In this document: positions 52,485-62,055 of the stretch, piece by piece
Position numbering within the stretch: position 1 is the stretch's first letter
Layout: each line of letters begins with the position of its first letter
DNA from: Methanoregula formicica SMSP
Lineage (GTDB): Archaea; Halobacteriota; Methanomicrobia; Methanomicrobiales; Methanospirillaceae
Length of the DNA: 64,000 bases
Reading direction: 5' to 3'
NCBI RefSeq assembly: GCF_000327485.1
Contig: NC_019943.1
Coordinates: 1,364,001-1,428,000 of the forward strand
Translations under genes and position numbers: made by a program
The notes under the pieces: model-generated
Database searches by the model: none
What the model was told of the DNA's origin: nothing
The model's input: the letters and a program-made list of their open reading frames with translations, nothing else

Positions 52485-54611
52485 TTACCTGTTTTTTGCC
52501 CCGCGCTCCAGTTCCGCTGCCAGCAGGCCGGGATCCGTAATGGGAAGGGAGCATGTTGACCCCGAACAGAGATATGCCGCCGGCGTGTTCCGGTCAGCGA
52601 GGATATTCCGGGTGAAGGGAGTTAAGGCTTCAAGAGCCGCAATGGTGTCCGGGTCAGAGGCCGGCTTGTGGATCACCGTGCAGTGGGGGAGATACCGGGA
52701 ACGGACGGCAGCGAGAAATTCCTGGACAGCCGGAGATCCGCTGTCACCGGCAATCACGATATCCTGCGATGGCCCGACAGCCCGTTCGATGGCGCAGAGG
52801 AACCAGCAGAATGCAGACGGCGATTCACGCACGCGCCCGGCAAAGGACCGGGCAAGCGCTGCGGCAAGATCCTCGTGTTCCGTGGTTCCGGTAAGCCGCG
52901 AGAGCCGGAGGAGGACTTCGCAGGCAACAGAGTTTGCCGATGGCACAGCCCCGTCATAGATTACCTTGTCCCGGACAAGAAGCGCCTCTGCGTCACCGGC
53001 TGTGAAAAAGAATCCCCCGTTCTCCCGGTCAAGGAAATGATCCCGGAATGTTTTCATGATTGCAAGCGCTTCGGCAAGGTAGCGGGGATCGAACGTGCAT
53101 TCGTACAGTTCGATCAGCGCAAGGCCCAGAAACGCATAATCGTCAGCAAACCCCGGGATTGCACGCTCGCCGTCACGGTACCGGTGATACAGCCTGCCGT
53201 CACCCGTGCGCATCCGCGACAGGATACACTCCATCGCGCGTTCCGCTGCCGTTCGGCATTCCCCATTGCCGAAGGCCCGGGCAGCCTTTGCCAGCGCGGC
53301 GATCATCAGCCCGTTCCAGTCGAGAAGCACCTTGTCATCACGCCGGGGACGCTCGCGTTTCTCCCGCGCTGCAAAGAGCCGTTCCCGGATGGATGCGATG
53401 CGCTCGTCAAGTTCCTCCTGATGAATGCCCGTAACTGACACAAGGGCTTCATCAGTACGGGTGCGGAAAAGGATATTTTCCGCCCCGGTACTTTCAGGCG
53501 AGAGAAAATTACCCTCATCCCGAACATTGAACACCCGGCCTGCAATAGCGGCATCGTCCTTCTCCAGGACAGCCTCCAGCTCCCCCATTGTCCAGAGGTA
53601 GAAGGCCCCCTCACCCCCACGACTGTCCGCGTCCTCAGCAGAGAAAAACGCCCCTTCCGGATCGGTAAGATCGCGCAGGACATACCGTACCGTTGACATC
53701 GCTGTCTCGCGGTAGCGATAGTTCCTTGTTGCCTGGAACGCTTCAGTGTATGCTATCACGAGAAGCGCCTGGTCGTACAGCATCTTCTCAAAGTGCGGGA
53801 CCCGCCATTGTGCATCGGTCGAGTACCGGTGGAAACCGCCGCCGATGTGATCGTGGATCCCGCCGTCCCGGAATGCGTCCAGTGTTTTTACCACCATGTC
53901 GAGGGCGCGTTTCTTCCCCGTCCTCTTCCAGTACCGGAGCAGGAAGAGCAGGGTATGCGGGGTCGGGAACTTCGGGGCACCGGAAAATCCCCCGTATCCG
54001 GGATCGAACCGGAGCAGGAGATCCTCGTACCCCTCGTCCAGCAGCGCTGCATCCGGTTCCGGCCCGGCGGGTGCCGCATCCCGCGTCTCAAGGGCCTGGG
54101 TGATGGATTCTGCAGACTGGAGGAGTTCTCCCCGCTGTTCCCGCCATGCCTTTGCAATGCGCGGGAGCAGGTCAAGAAGCCCCGGAACGGCAAACCGCCG
54201 CTCCTTCGGGAGATAGGTGGCGGCAAAGAACGGCTTTTTTTCCGGTGTCATGACGATCGTCAGCGGCCATCCCCCCTGCCCGGAGAGCATCTGGCAGACC
54301 TGCATGTAGGTGCTGTCGATGTCGGGGCGCTCCTCGCGGTCCACCTTGACGGCAATAAAGTCGCGGTTGAGCAGCTCTGCGACCTCCAAATCCTCAAACG
54401 ACTCGTGCGCCATCACGTGGCACCAGTGACAGGTAGCATACCCGATCGAGAGAAAGACCGGCTTGTCCTCGCGTGCCGCACGGAGGAACGCCTCCTCTCC
54501 CCACGGAAACCAGTCCACGGGGTTCTCCGCATGCTGGAGGAGGTACGGGCTCTTCTCGCGCGAGAGGCGGTTGCCCTTTTCGCCCGCCCCGCCCGGTTCC
54601 TGGTTCTGCAT
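52485..54611 (-). CDS. YyaL/DUF255 protein with thioredoxin-like and six-hairpin domains
   Basis: The 708-residue protein starts with the conserved block [14 protein letters not shown] thioredoxin-like domain follows with the redox motif C61-H-W-C64 ([18 protein letters not shown]). The large remaining part is an alpha/alpha barrel with [24 protein letters not shown]-type sequence in two pieces ([10 protein letters not shown] and [11 protein letters not shown]). It is a full-length member of the SSP411/YyaL family, whose function is not settled. No operon partner is seen. Confidence 0.85.
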   Translation of the reverse strand: MQNQEPGGAGEKGNRLSREKSPYLLQHAENPVDWFPWGEEAFLRAAREDKPVFLSIGYATCHWCHVMAHESFEDLEVAELLNRDFIAVKVDREERPDIDSTYMQVCQMLSGQGGWPLTIVMTPEKKPFFAATYLPKERRFAVPGLLDLLPRIAKAWREQRGELLQSAESITQALETRDAAPAGPEPDAALLDEGYEDLLLRFDPGYGGFSGAPKFPTPHTLLFLLRYWKRTGKKRALDMVVKTLDAFRDGGIHDHIGGGFHRYSTDAQWRVPHFEKMLYDQALLVIAYTEAFQATRNYRYRETAMSTVRYVLRDLTDPEGAFFSAEDADSRGGEGAFYLWTMGELEAVLEKDDAAIAGRVFNVRDEGNFLSPESTGAENILFRTRTDEALVSVTGIHQEELDERIASIRERLFAAREKRERPRRDDKVLLDWNGLMIAALAKAARAFGNGECRTAAERAMECILSRMRTGDGRLYHRYRDGERAIPGFADDYAFLGLALIELYECTFDPRYLAEALAIMKTFRDHFLDRENGGFFFTAGDAEALLVRDKVIYDGAVPSANSVACEVLLRLSRLTGTTEHEDLAAALARSFAGRVRESPSAFCWFLCAIERAVGPSQDIVIAGDSGSPAVQEFLAAVRSRYLPHCTVIHKPASDPDTIAALEALTPFTRNILADRNTPAAYLCSGSTCSLPITDPGLLAAELERGAKNR

Positions 54612-54720
54612 ACGCTGACTGGGACATTCCGGGATATCAGCCTTTCAGAAGAGACAAACGCTTCGTGCCGGTATGCTTATCACTCCTTTCACGAGAACTA
54701 TTCATAAGGTTCCGGTCACC

Positions 54721-55458
54721 ATGGATCCCCTCCCGTTCCTCATTGTCATTGCTTCCGGCATTGCGATCATGTGCATCTCGGTCATGCTCGACAACCTCTG
54801 GGCCCAGGTCCTGCCGCTCCGGTTCCTCTACCTTGCCATGCGGGCACCGGGCGTTATTGTCCATGAATGCTGCCACGTGCTCGGCTGCATCCTGACCGGT
54901 GCAAAAATCACAAAAGTTGTCCTTCTTTCGCGGGATGGTGGCTCCGTCACGTACACGCGCCCGAAGATCCCGGTGCTTGGCGATGTCATCATCAGCTCTG
55001 CGCCACTCTTCGGCATCCCGCTGGTGCTGTCCGGGCTCACCATGCTCTTTTCTGAATACCTTGGCTGCGTCTTCCCGTCATTTCCGTCAGCCATCGATTC
55101 CGCCGGCACGCTGCATGCCCTCGCGGTCTCCGTGATCAGTGTCTTTGACGCCAACCTCGTCTCCGCGTTCCACCCGTGGTTCCTGCTCTACCTGTACCTG
55201 ACAACGAGTCTTGTCCTCTCCATGGCCCCGAGTTCGCAGGATCTCCGGAACGCAGCTTTCGGGATCGCGCTGGTTGCGGTACTGGGCATCGTCATCATCC
55301 ACTCCGGGATCCCATGGGCAGTCGACATCCTCTGGAAGGTGACGAGCGTCGCCGGCATGGGCTTTACGCTCGGGCTTGCCTTCGGGCTCATCGCGCTTGT
55401 GCTCTCGCTTCCCCTGTTCCTCTGGTACGTATATATCAGCCGGCCGCTGGTCCGCTGA
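54721..55458 (+). CDS. Integral membrane protein with HExxH motif (M50-like peptidase candidate)
   Basis: The 245-residue protein has about six membrane segments. Within a hydrophobic stretch near residue 42 lies HECCHVLGCILTGA, an HExxH zinc motif placed as in site-2-type (M50) proteases. A second candidate motif may involve DANLVSAFHPWF. It resembles small archaeal membrane metalloproteases, but the usual NPDG-like ligand is not clear. The ATG at 54721 is chosen over 54673. It is divergent from the YyaL gene and precedes mutS. Confidence 0.6.
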   Translation: MDPLPFLIVIASGIAIMCISVMLDNLWAQVLPLRFLYLAMRAPGVIVHECCHVLGCILTGAKITKVVLLSRDGGSVTYTRPKIPVLGDVIISSAPLFGIPLVLSGLTMLFSEYLGCVFPSFPSAIDSAGTLHALAVSVISVFDANLVSAFHPWFLLYLYLTTSLVLSMAPSSQDLRNAAFGIALVAVLGIVIIHSGIPWAVDILWKVTSVAGMGFTLGLAFGLIALVLSLPLFLWYVYISRPLVR

Positions 55459-55509
55459 AGATCGATCAGATCGGTATTAATTGATCCGGAGGGGTACCTA
55501 TCTGCACTC

Positions 55510-58185
55510 ATGGTGCGCGAGCCCGGACCCGAGAACAAGGCCGAGAATGGCAATGGTGCGCGGCTGACCCCGGTCATGCAGCAGTACCACGAGATGAAGG
55601 AGCAGCATCCCGATACCATCCTGTTTTTCCGGATCGGGGATTTCTACGAGACCTTCAACGATGATGCAAAACTGGTTTCGCGCGAACTGGATATTGTCCT
55701 GACCTCCCGGTCAAAGAGCGGGGATAACCCGATCCCGCTCGCGGGTGTCCCGTACCATGCAGCGGAAGGATATATTGCAAAACTGATCGCCAAAGGGTAC
55801 CGCGTAGCAGTCTGCGAACAGGTCGGTGATCCGAAAACCACAAAGGGGGTCGTGAAACGCGAGATCGCCCGCGTCATCACACCGGGCACCGTGATAGACC
55901 CGGCCCTTGTCCCGTCAACCGCTGCCACGTACCTGATGGCCGCCCTCCCGGATGCAAAACAAAAAGAGTGGGGCATCTCGCTCCTCGACATTTCGACAGG
56001 AGAGTTCTTCGCTGCCATTGTCCCCCATGATCCCATCCTTGAATCCCTGGGATCGGAGATCGCCCGGTACCGGCCCGCGGAGTGCATCGTCCCGGCAAAC
56101 CTTCCAGACACGTTCCGCGATCGTATCCGCGATGCGGGCGTCATCGTGAATGCCTGCCGGGACGAGCTCTTCACCTGCGACCGGGCGGAAAAACTTCTCT
56201 GCGGGCACTTCGGTACCGCATCCCTTGGAGGATTCGGGTTCGAGAGCCGGTCCTGTGCCACCGGCGCGGCCGGTGCTGCCCTTGCCTATGCGCTGGAGAC
56301 ACAGCATGCCCCGCTGACCCACATCCGTGCCCTCTCGCTCCGGAACTCCTCCGAATCGCTGGTGCTGGACGCCGTCACGCTCCGGAACCTCGAGGTGCGG
56401 GAGAGTATCCGGGGAGGAAAAGGCGCAACGCTCCTCTCCTCGCTCGATTTGACAAAGACTCCGATGGGAAGCCGGCTCCTGGACCGGTACCTCTCCCGCC
56501 CGCTTACGGACATTGCCGAGATCAACCGGCGCCTGGACGCAGTGGAGTTCCTGGCCGGCAGGACTGCAGCACGGATCGCGTTCCGCGACAGCCTGAAGGC
56601 CTGTGCCGATATCGAGCGCATTGCAGCCCGGATCGCGTACGGGAACGCCGGGCCCCGCGATCTGGTTGCGCTGGCAGACACTCTTGAAACCCTGCCGGCG
56701 CTGAAACAGTGCTTTTCCACCCCCAAAGAAAATGTACCGGCTCTCGCAGCAGAAGCGATCAACGCCATTCACAACCTCCCTGAGATAATCGCGCTCATCC
56801 GGAACGCCATTGCCGACGATCCGCCCGCAGTTGCCCGGAATGGCGGGATCATCCGGCCCGGATACAGCGGGGAGCTCGACAGCATCCGCGGCGTGCTGCA
56901 CTCCGGGAAGGACTGGATCGTTAAACTCCAGGAGAAGGAGCGCGAGGCCACCGGCATCAGATCCCTCAAAGTGGGGTACAACCGGATCTTCGGGTATTAC
57001 ATTGACGTGACAAAACCCAACCTTTCGCTTGTCCCGCCCCGGTACGAGCGCAAGCAGACCACAGCCACGGGCGAGCGGTATACAATCCCCGAGCTGCGCG
57101 AGAAAGAGACCCTCATCACCAACGCCGACGAGCGCGTACTCTCCCTGGAACGCGAACTCTACGTGCAGCTCCTCGGGATCCTCAAAAAGGATATCCCGGC
57201 CATCCAGGAAACCGCGAACGCCATCGCAGTCCTCGATGTTGCCGCCGCCCTTGCCGAATCAGCGCAGGTACGGAACTACGTGCGCCCGCAGCTGGACGAG
57301 AGCGACGATGTCGTCATCCGCGACGGCAGGCACCCGGTGGTGGAGCAGGGAGTATCCGGCGGCTTTGTCCCGAACGATACCGAACTCTCCGGCAGCGGGA
57401 CGCAGATCATGATCATCACCGGCGCCAACATGGCCGGTAAGTCTACCTACATGCGGGCTGCCGCGCTCATCTGCATCATGGCGCAGGCCGGCAGTTTTGT
57501 CCCGGCCCGGCACGCCCGGATCGGCATCCTCGACCGGATCTTCACGAGAGTGGGTGCATTCGATGACCTTGCAAGCGGCCAGAGCACCTTCTTTGTCGAG
57601 ATGCTGGAGCTGGCAAACATCCTCAATAACGTCACCCCAAAGAGCCTCGTGATCCTGGACGAGATCGGCAGGGGCACGAGCACGGCGGACGGCTCCTCGA
57701 TTGCCCGGGCCGTACTCGAGTTCCTGCACGGGAAAGGCAGTGCAGGGCCAAAGACCCTCTTTGCCACGCACTTCCACGAGCTCATCGGCATGGAAGAGAA
57801 GCTCAAACGTGTAAAGAACTATCACTTCGCCGTCAGGGAGACAAAAGACGAGGTGGTCTTCCTCCGGAAGATCATCCCCGGCGCAACCGACAAAAGCTAC
57901 GGTATCCATGTTGCACGGCTGGCCGGTATCCCGAAAAAAGTCACCGAGCGTGCCGAGGCACTCCTTGACGAGGACCTGAACGCACCGGTGAAAAACGGGT
58001 CACGCCCGCAGCGGTACACCCAGATCCTCCTTGTCGATGACAAAGCAGAAACCCCGGCCCCTGCAAAGAACCCGGTGCTGGATGAACTTGAGGCCATCAA
58101 CCCGGATGAGATGACCCCCCTCCAGGCACTCGCAACGATTGCGGAACTGAAGCGGAAACTAAAAAGGGATGGCGGGAACCCATGA
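55510..58185 (+). CDS. mutS: DNA mismatch repair protein MutS
   Basis: The 891-residue protein has the mismatch-contacting F-x-E motif (GDFYETF, residues 43-49), the connector, lever and clamp domains. Its C-terminal ATPase has Walker A TGANMAGKST (about 636-645) and Walker B ILDEIGRGTSTADG (about 715-728). It recognises base mismatches and recruits MutL. It overlaps mutL by four bases. Bacterial-type MutS-MutL pairs are patchy in archaea and are generally explained by transfer from bacteria. Confidence 0.95.
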   Translation: MVREPGPENKAENGNGARLTPVMQQYHEMKEQHPDTILFFRIGDFYETFNDDAKLVSRELDIVLTSRSKSGDNPIPLAGVPYHAAEGYIAKLIAKGYRVAVCEQVGDPKTTKGVVKREIARVITPGTVIDPALVPSTAATYLMAALPDAKQKEWGISLLDISTGEFFAAIVPHDPILESLGSEIARYRPAECIVPANLPDTFRDRIRDAGVIVNACRDELFTCDRAEKLLCGHFGTASLGGFGFESRSCATGAAGAALAYALETQHAPLTHIRALSLRNSSESLVLDAVTLRNLEVRESIRGGKGATLLSSLDLTKTPMGSRLLDRYLSRPLTDIAEINRRLDAVEFLAGRTAARIAFRDSLKACADIERIAARIAYGNAGPRDLVALADTLETLPALKQCFSTPKENVPALAAEAINAIHNLPEIIALIRNAIADDPPAVARNGGIIRPGYSGELDSIRGVLHSGKDWIVKLQEKEREATGIRSLKVGYNRIFGYYIDVTKPNLSLVPPRYERKQTTATGERYTIPELREKETLITNADERVLSLERELYVQLLGILKKDIPAIQETANAIAVLDVAAALAESAQVRNYVRPQLDESDDVVIRDGRHPVVEQGVSGGFVPNDTELSGSGTQIMIITGANMAGKSTYMRAAALICIMAQAGSFVPARHARIGILDRIFTRVGAFDDLASGQSTFFVEMLELANILNNVTPKSLVILDEIGRGTSTADGSSIARAVLEFLHGKGSAGPKTLFATHFHELIGMEEKLKRVKNYHFAVRETKDEVVFLRKIIPGATDKSYGIHVARLAGIPKKVTERAEALLDEDLNAPVKNGSRPQRYTQILLVDDKAETPAPAKNPVLDELEAINPDEMTPLQALATIAELKRKLKRDGGNP

Positions 58186-59990
58186 AGCAAGGCAGCAGCC
58201 CCACGATTATCCGCGTGCTCGACCAGGCAACGGTCAACAAGATTGCCGCGGGCGAAGTCGTGGAGCGCCCGGCCTCGCTTGTCAAGGAACTGGTCGAGAA
58301 CTCCATTGATGCCGGTGCAGATTCAGTCAGGATCGAGATCATTGCATCAAAGAACGAGATCACATCCATCAGGATAACCGATGATGGTTGCGGCATGGTC
58401 CCTGAGGACGCCCTGCTCGCGTTCACACCCCATGCAACAAGCAAGATCACGGAAATCCGCGACCTTGACACGATCCGCACGCTCGGTTTCCGCGGGGAGG
58501 CACTCGCAAGCATCGCGGCGGTTGCCCGGGTAACGCTCATCACGAGGCCGCGTGACGATGAACTCGCTGCCGGGACACGGATCGTCATTGCCGGCGGTGA
58601 AATCCTGGAGAACAGTGCCATTGGCGCACCGGGCGGTACGACAGTCCTGGTCGAGGATCTCTTCTACAATACGCCGGCCCGGAAAAAATTCCAGAAGAGC
58701 AGGGCAACCGAGCTTGCGCACATCATCGGGATGCTCGAAGGGATCATCCTCGCCCACCCGACCATCGCGTTCCGGCTCACCTACAATGGAACGGAGCAGG
58801 TCGTCACCGGCCGGAACGCAACCCGTCTCGACACCATCGCCCGGATCTATGGGGCAGCCACAGCCCGCGATCTTGTGCCAGTCTCCACGACAGCACCGCT
58901 TGTTGCCATTGCAGGACACATCTCCCGTCCCTCTCTTTCAAGGAAAGACCGGGACCGGATTATCCTCTCCATCAACGGCAGGTATGTCTCCTCCCCTGCC
59001 ATCACCAATGCCATCAAGGAAGGGTATGGAACTCTCCTTCCCAAAGACCGGTTCCCGGTCGCGTTCCTCTCGCTTGATATCGACACGGCCCTGGTGGATG
59101 TCAATGTCCACCCGACCAAGAAACTCGTCCGCATCTCGCGGGAACCGGAGATTGCAGGCGCTGTCCGCGATGCAATAAAAAAGACCCTTGCGGGCCATGA
59201 CCTTATTCCGGATATCCGGCCTACTACAGCGCCACAACCCATTGTTGCTGATGCTCCTGCTGCAATGGCTGCACTGTCCCGTTCGTTCCCCTACCAGTTT
59301 CCCGAGACAAAACCTCCGGTTGTCAGCGAACCGACTCATTCCGGGGTCACTGACTCCGACCGACGGCTCCGCCACACCGAGCTCGCACCTGCTGGGCCTG
59401 CACCCGCAGCAACCCTCCCGCCCCTCCGGGTCATCGGGGAGTTCGGCGGCATCTATATCCTTGCAACAAACGCATCGGGGGAACTCCTGATCATCGACCA
59501 GCACGCAGCGCATGAACGGATCCTGTACGAGCTGGCAGGACAACAGGACGGCAGTGGAAAACGCGTGCAGGAACTGATCGCGCCGGTCATCCTCCACCGC
59601 ACCCCGCGCGAGAGTGCCGTACTCGCTGAACTCCTGCCTGCACTCCGGAACGAAGGATTCCAGATCGAGGAGTTCGGCAAAGACACCTTCCTTGTCCGCA
59701 CCGTCCCCATCGTCCTCGGAAAACTGGAGGACACGTCCCTGCTTGAAGATATCATCAGCGATCTTGTCAGCACCGATCGCGGAGAGCGGGTCGACAACCG
59801 CGAAAGGATTACCCGCATTGTCGCATGCCGCGGGGCCATCAAGGCCGGCACCGTCTGCACTCCCGAACAATGCCAGCGTGTCGCTGACCAGCTCCGGTTC
59901 ACGAAGAACCCATTCACCTGCCCGCATGGCCGGCCCACGATTATCCGGTTCACGCGGGAGCAGCTGGACGGGATGTTTAAGCGATCATGA
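58182..59990 (+). CDS. mutL: DNA mismatch repair protein MutL with endonuclease motif
   Basis: The 602-residue protein has the GHKL ATPase motifs (AAGEVVERPASLVKELVENS, then DDGCGM and GFRGEAL). A proline-rich linker follows (about 340-420) and a C-terminal domain. That domain holds DQHAAHERILYE near residue 439, the DQHA-x2-E-x4-E endonuclease site, as well as CPHGRP at the end. MutL of this type nicks the strand itself, which fits an organism without MutH. It is translationally coupled to mutS. Confidence 0.95.
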   Translation: MKQGSSPTIIRVLDQATVNKIAAGEVVERPASLVKELVENSIDAGADSVRIEIIASKNEITSIRITDDGCGMVPEDALLAFTPHATSKITEIRDLDTIRTLGFRGEALASIAAVARVTLITRPRDDELAAGTRIVIAGGEILENSAIGAPGGTTVLVEDLFYNTPARKKFQKSRATELAHIIGMLEGIILAHPTIAFRLTYNGTEQVVTGRNATRLDTIARIYGAATARDLVPVSTTAPLVAIAGHISRPSLSRKDRDRIILSINGRYVSSPAITNAIKEGYGTLLPKDRFPVAFLSLDIDTALVDVNVHPTKKLVRISREPEIAGAVRDAIKKTLAGHDLIPDIRPTTAPQPIVADAPAAMAALSRSFPYQFPETKPPVVSEPTHSGVTDSDRRLRHTELAPAGPAPAATLPPLRVIGEFGGIYILATNASGELLIIDQHAAHERILYELAGQQDGSGKRVQELIAPVILHRTPRESAVLAELLPALRNEGFQIEEFGKDTFLVRTVPIVLGKLEDTSLLEDIISDLVSTDRGERVDNRERITRIVACRGAIKAGTVCTPEQCQRVADQLRFTKNPFTCPHGRPTIIRFTREQLDGMFKRS

Positions 59991-60042
59991 AGGTGAGGGA
60001 TAAGTTGCTTCATGTTAATTAGCAGAGCTGAATATTTTGTAA

Positions 60043-60063
60043 AAATTTTCAACCTGAAAATTT
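60043..60063 (+). terminator. Candidate terminator after mutSL
   Basis: AAATTTTC pairs with GAAAATTT across a 5-base loop, followed by CTTTTTC. It lies about 50 bases after the mutL stop and could end the mutS-mutL transcript. The stem is AT-rich and the T-run short, so the call is tentative. Confidence 0.35.
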
Positions 60064-60165
60064 CTTTTTCAGATCGCCCCTCCCTCTTGTGCCACATTTC
60101 CGGATTAAATCTGCGAAGGTTTTCTTTTCAGATTGCATCCACGATCCGGATATCATCAACGGAAC

Positions 60166-60218
60166 CCCCCGCCCATTTTTCTGCCTGCCTGTGGCGGCAT
60201 AAAAATGGGAAGGGGGGA
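60166..60218 (+). other. Long intergenic hairpin
   Basis: CCCCCC (60166-60171) and CCCATTTTT (60173-60181) pair with AAAAATGGG (60202-60210) and GGGGGG (60213-60218), with a small internal bulge. The 20-base loop also carries TGCC and GGCA. This gives 15 strong pairs. Its role is unknown; it could be a processed small RNA or a leader element of the glycosylase gene 110 bases on. Confidence 0.5.
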
Positions 60219-60328
60219 CTGGGGGGCAATCACTCGCAATTGATTTCAAAAATGATTACTCTGAATTTGCCCGCACCTCAACGATTATCAGCACATTCGA
60301 TCCACAAAACAGAGAGACCGTTTCAGCC

Positions 60329-61195
60329 ATGCCCTCGACCCAGCAGCGCCTCACCGGCCCCGGCCCTCTTTTCACACAGGAGGATATTCCCGCGTTCCAG
60401 GATCTCGTCCTCTCGCGGTACCGTTCCTCCGGCCGGAAATTCCCCTGGCGCGAGACAACCGACCCCTACGCAATCTTCGTCTCCGAGATCATGCTCCAGC
60501 AGACGCAGGTTGGCAGGGTTGCCGAGAAATTCCCGCAGTTCATGGCAGCGTTCCCGGACTTTTCCGCTCTTGCGACAGCCCCGCTCGCTGATCTCCTTTC
60601 TCAGTGGCAGGGAATGGGATATAACCGCAGGGCCATCGCGCTCCAGAAATGTGCCCGCAGGGTTATGGAAGAATTCCATGGGGTGTTGCCAAATGACCCG
60701 GAAATCCTGGCAACGTTTCCGGGTATCGGCAAAGCCACCGCATCCTCCATCTGCGCCTTTGCCTTCAACCGGCCCGTCGTTTTTATCGAAACGAACATCC
60801 GGCGCATCTTCATCCACTGTTTCTTCCCGGACAATGACATTATTGACGACAGCACAATCCGGCCACTGGTGGAAGCTGCCCTGTACCGCGAGAATCCCCG
60901 CGAATGGTACAATGCACTCATGGACTATGGTACGGAACTCAAAAAGGCTGTCCCGAATCCTAACCGGCGGAGCGTTCACTACTCCCGCCAGCCTGCCTTC
61001 GAAGGCTCCGACCGGAAGATCCGCGGGGAGATCGTAAGGCAGCTCCTGTCGGGAAAGAAACTGACAGAAAAGGCGCTTGTCAGCCAGGTTGGCGGGGACC
61101 CGGACCGGGTGGGGCGGATCCTCGGGGCACTTGAAGCTGAGGGTTTCATCAAAAGATACGGAAGATCTTTTTCCATTGCGGACAAGACTGCGTGA
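60329..61195 (+). CDS. MutY-like HhH-GPD DNA glycosylase without Fe-S cluster
   Basis: The 288-residue protein has the MutY core: FPWRETTDPY, the catalytic Glu in SEIMLQQTQV, and the helix-hairpin-helix LATFPGIGKATASSI. Two features differ from E. coli MutY. The Asp of LDGN is replaced (FIETNIRRI), and none of the four Fe-S cysteines after the core is present. The C-terminal NUDIX-like domain for 8-oxoG is also missing; a winged-helix segment (EKALVSQVGGDPDRVGRIL) stands there instead. It may act on adenine mispairs or on another damaged base. Confidence 0.8.
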   Translation: MPSTQQRLTGPGPLFTQEDIPAFQDLVLSRYRSSGRKFPWRETTDPYAIFVSEIMLQQTQVGRVAEKFPQFMAAFPDFSALATAPLADLLSQWQGMGYNRRAIALQKCARRVMEEFHGVLPNDPEILATFPGIGKATASSICAFAFNRPVVFIETNIRRIFIHCFFPDNDIIDDSTIRPLVEAALYRENPREWYNALMDYGTELKKAVPNPNRRSVHYSRQPAFEGSDRKIRGEIVRQLLSGKKLTEKALVSQVGGDPDRVGRILGALEAEGFIKRYGRSFSIADKTA

Positions 61196-61295
61196 CGGTT
61201 TTACTGGAGACCTTTCGTAAACCGGGTGATTGTCACCAGCAAATAGTTGATAATGCGCAGGTTCCCATACACCGGTACGATACGAGGAATCTGCC

Positions 61296-61820
61296 ATGCC
61301 CGACCCAAATCCCATTCCCGATGATGTGAAATGGCGGCTTGCCGCGGAATTCTCGGCAAAGCTGCCCTTCCTGTACGACCGTGCCTTCCGTGCAGAACTG
61401 GGCGACCGGTACGACGAGATCGAGCAGGAGGTCTGGATGGAAGCGGCCGCATCTGCGTTCGAGATCGCAAAGATCCTGTCCCTCCCGGTGGGAACAGCAA
61501 AGGATGTCGCAGAGACCATGCGCACCGTCATGGTCATTCTCTTTGGCCCGGAGTTCAAAAGCGAGACGCTGGAAGTCTCAAAAGACGGCGCTGTCATTGT
61601 TATCCGGCGGTGTCCGTTCCTCTCCGGGAAAATCGATGCCGACAGCACCGGGGGGCATGCGTTCCGCAAGTGCATGGCCTTCACCCTGACAGCGGTCCCC
61701 CGGCTCAACAACGGCTTCTCGGCACGGTTCGTCCGGACCATGTGCACCGGAGACCGGCAGTGCGAGATCAAGGTGGGAAAAAGCGAGCCGGCCGCTACCG
61801 GCAGAGCGGCAAAAAAGTGA
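61296..61820 (+). CDS. Cysteine-containing hypothetical protein
   Basis: The 174-residue soluble protein is not a family I recognise with confidence. Its C-terminal half has spaced cysteines (IRRCPFLSGK, FRKCMAF, TMCTGDRQCEIKV). The general pattern recalls archaeal proteins annotated as L-2-amino-thiazoline-4-carboxylate hydrolase-like, but the match is weak. A GAGGA site precedes the ATG. It is convergent with the small membrane-protein gene. Confidence 0.6.
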   Translation: MPDPNPIPDDVKWRLAAEFSAKLPFLYDRAFRAELGDRYDEIEQEVWMEAAASAFEIAKILSLPVGTAKDVAETMRTVMVILFGPEFKSETLEVSKDGAVIVIRRCPFLSGKIDADSTGGHAFRKCMAFTLTAVPRLNNGFSARFVRTMCTGDRQCEIKVGKSEPAATGRAAKK

Positions 61821-61826
61821 GCCGGA

Positions 61827-62003
61827 TTATTTCAGGTAATAGCCGACGGCCATGAAGATCAGGCCGCAGTAGAACATGATCGCGTACGGCCATGTGAAGC
61901 CGAGGTCGATCGTGTCGAGCCGCTTTAAGTCCTGGATCGCGATCAGCACAAAACCGGTTACGAAGAATGCGATACTGATCTGGGTCCTTGTTGCCTTGTC
62001 CAT
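61827..62003 (-). CDS. 58-residue two-helix membrane protein
   Basis: The ATG at 62003 opens a 58-codon frame reading MDKATRTQISIAFFVTGFVL, a polar hairpin (QDLKRLDTIDLG) and a second helix (WPYAIMFYCGLIFMAVGYYL). Two well-formed membrane helices, a clean stop and the fit between two genes support it as real. The function is unknown. It lies 52 bases downstream of cbiE's 5' neighbour group on the same strand and may be co-transcribed with the cobalamin genes. Confidence 0.6.
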   Translation of the reverse strand: MDKATRTQISIAFFVTGFVLIAIQDLKRLDTIDLGFTWPYAIMFYCGLIFMAVGYYLK

Positions 62004-62055
62004 GGTTATTCTTCCCTGAAGTACGTGGATCGGGCCACAAAAAAAGGTTTGCCGT

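Larger units (their letters stand above)
59991..60328. other. Intergenic region with two hairpins
   Basis: This 338-base gap between mutL and the MutY-like gene holds no coding sequence I can support. It contains a terminator-like hairpin near 60043 and a long GC-rich stem at 60166-60218. Confidence 0.5.

Noticed and set aside
60323-61771. A 482-codon minus-strand frame across the glycosylase and the following gene.
   Set aside because: It spans two plus-strand genes with clear features and has no recognisable domain.
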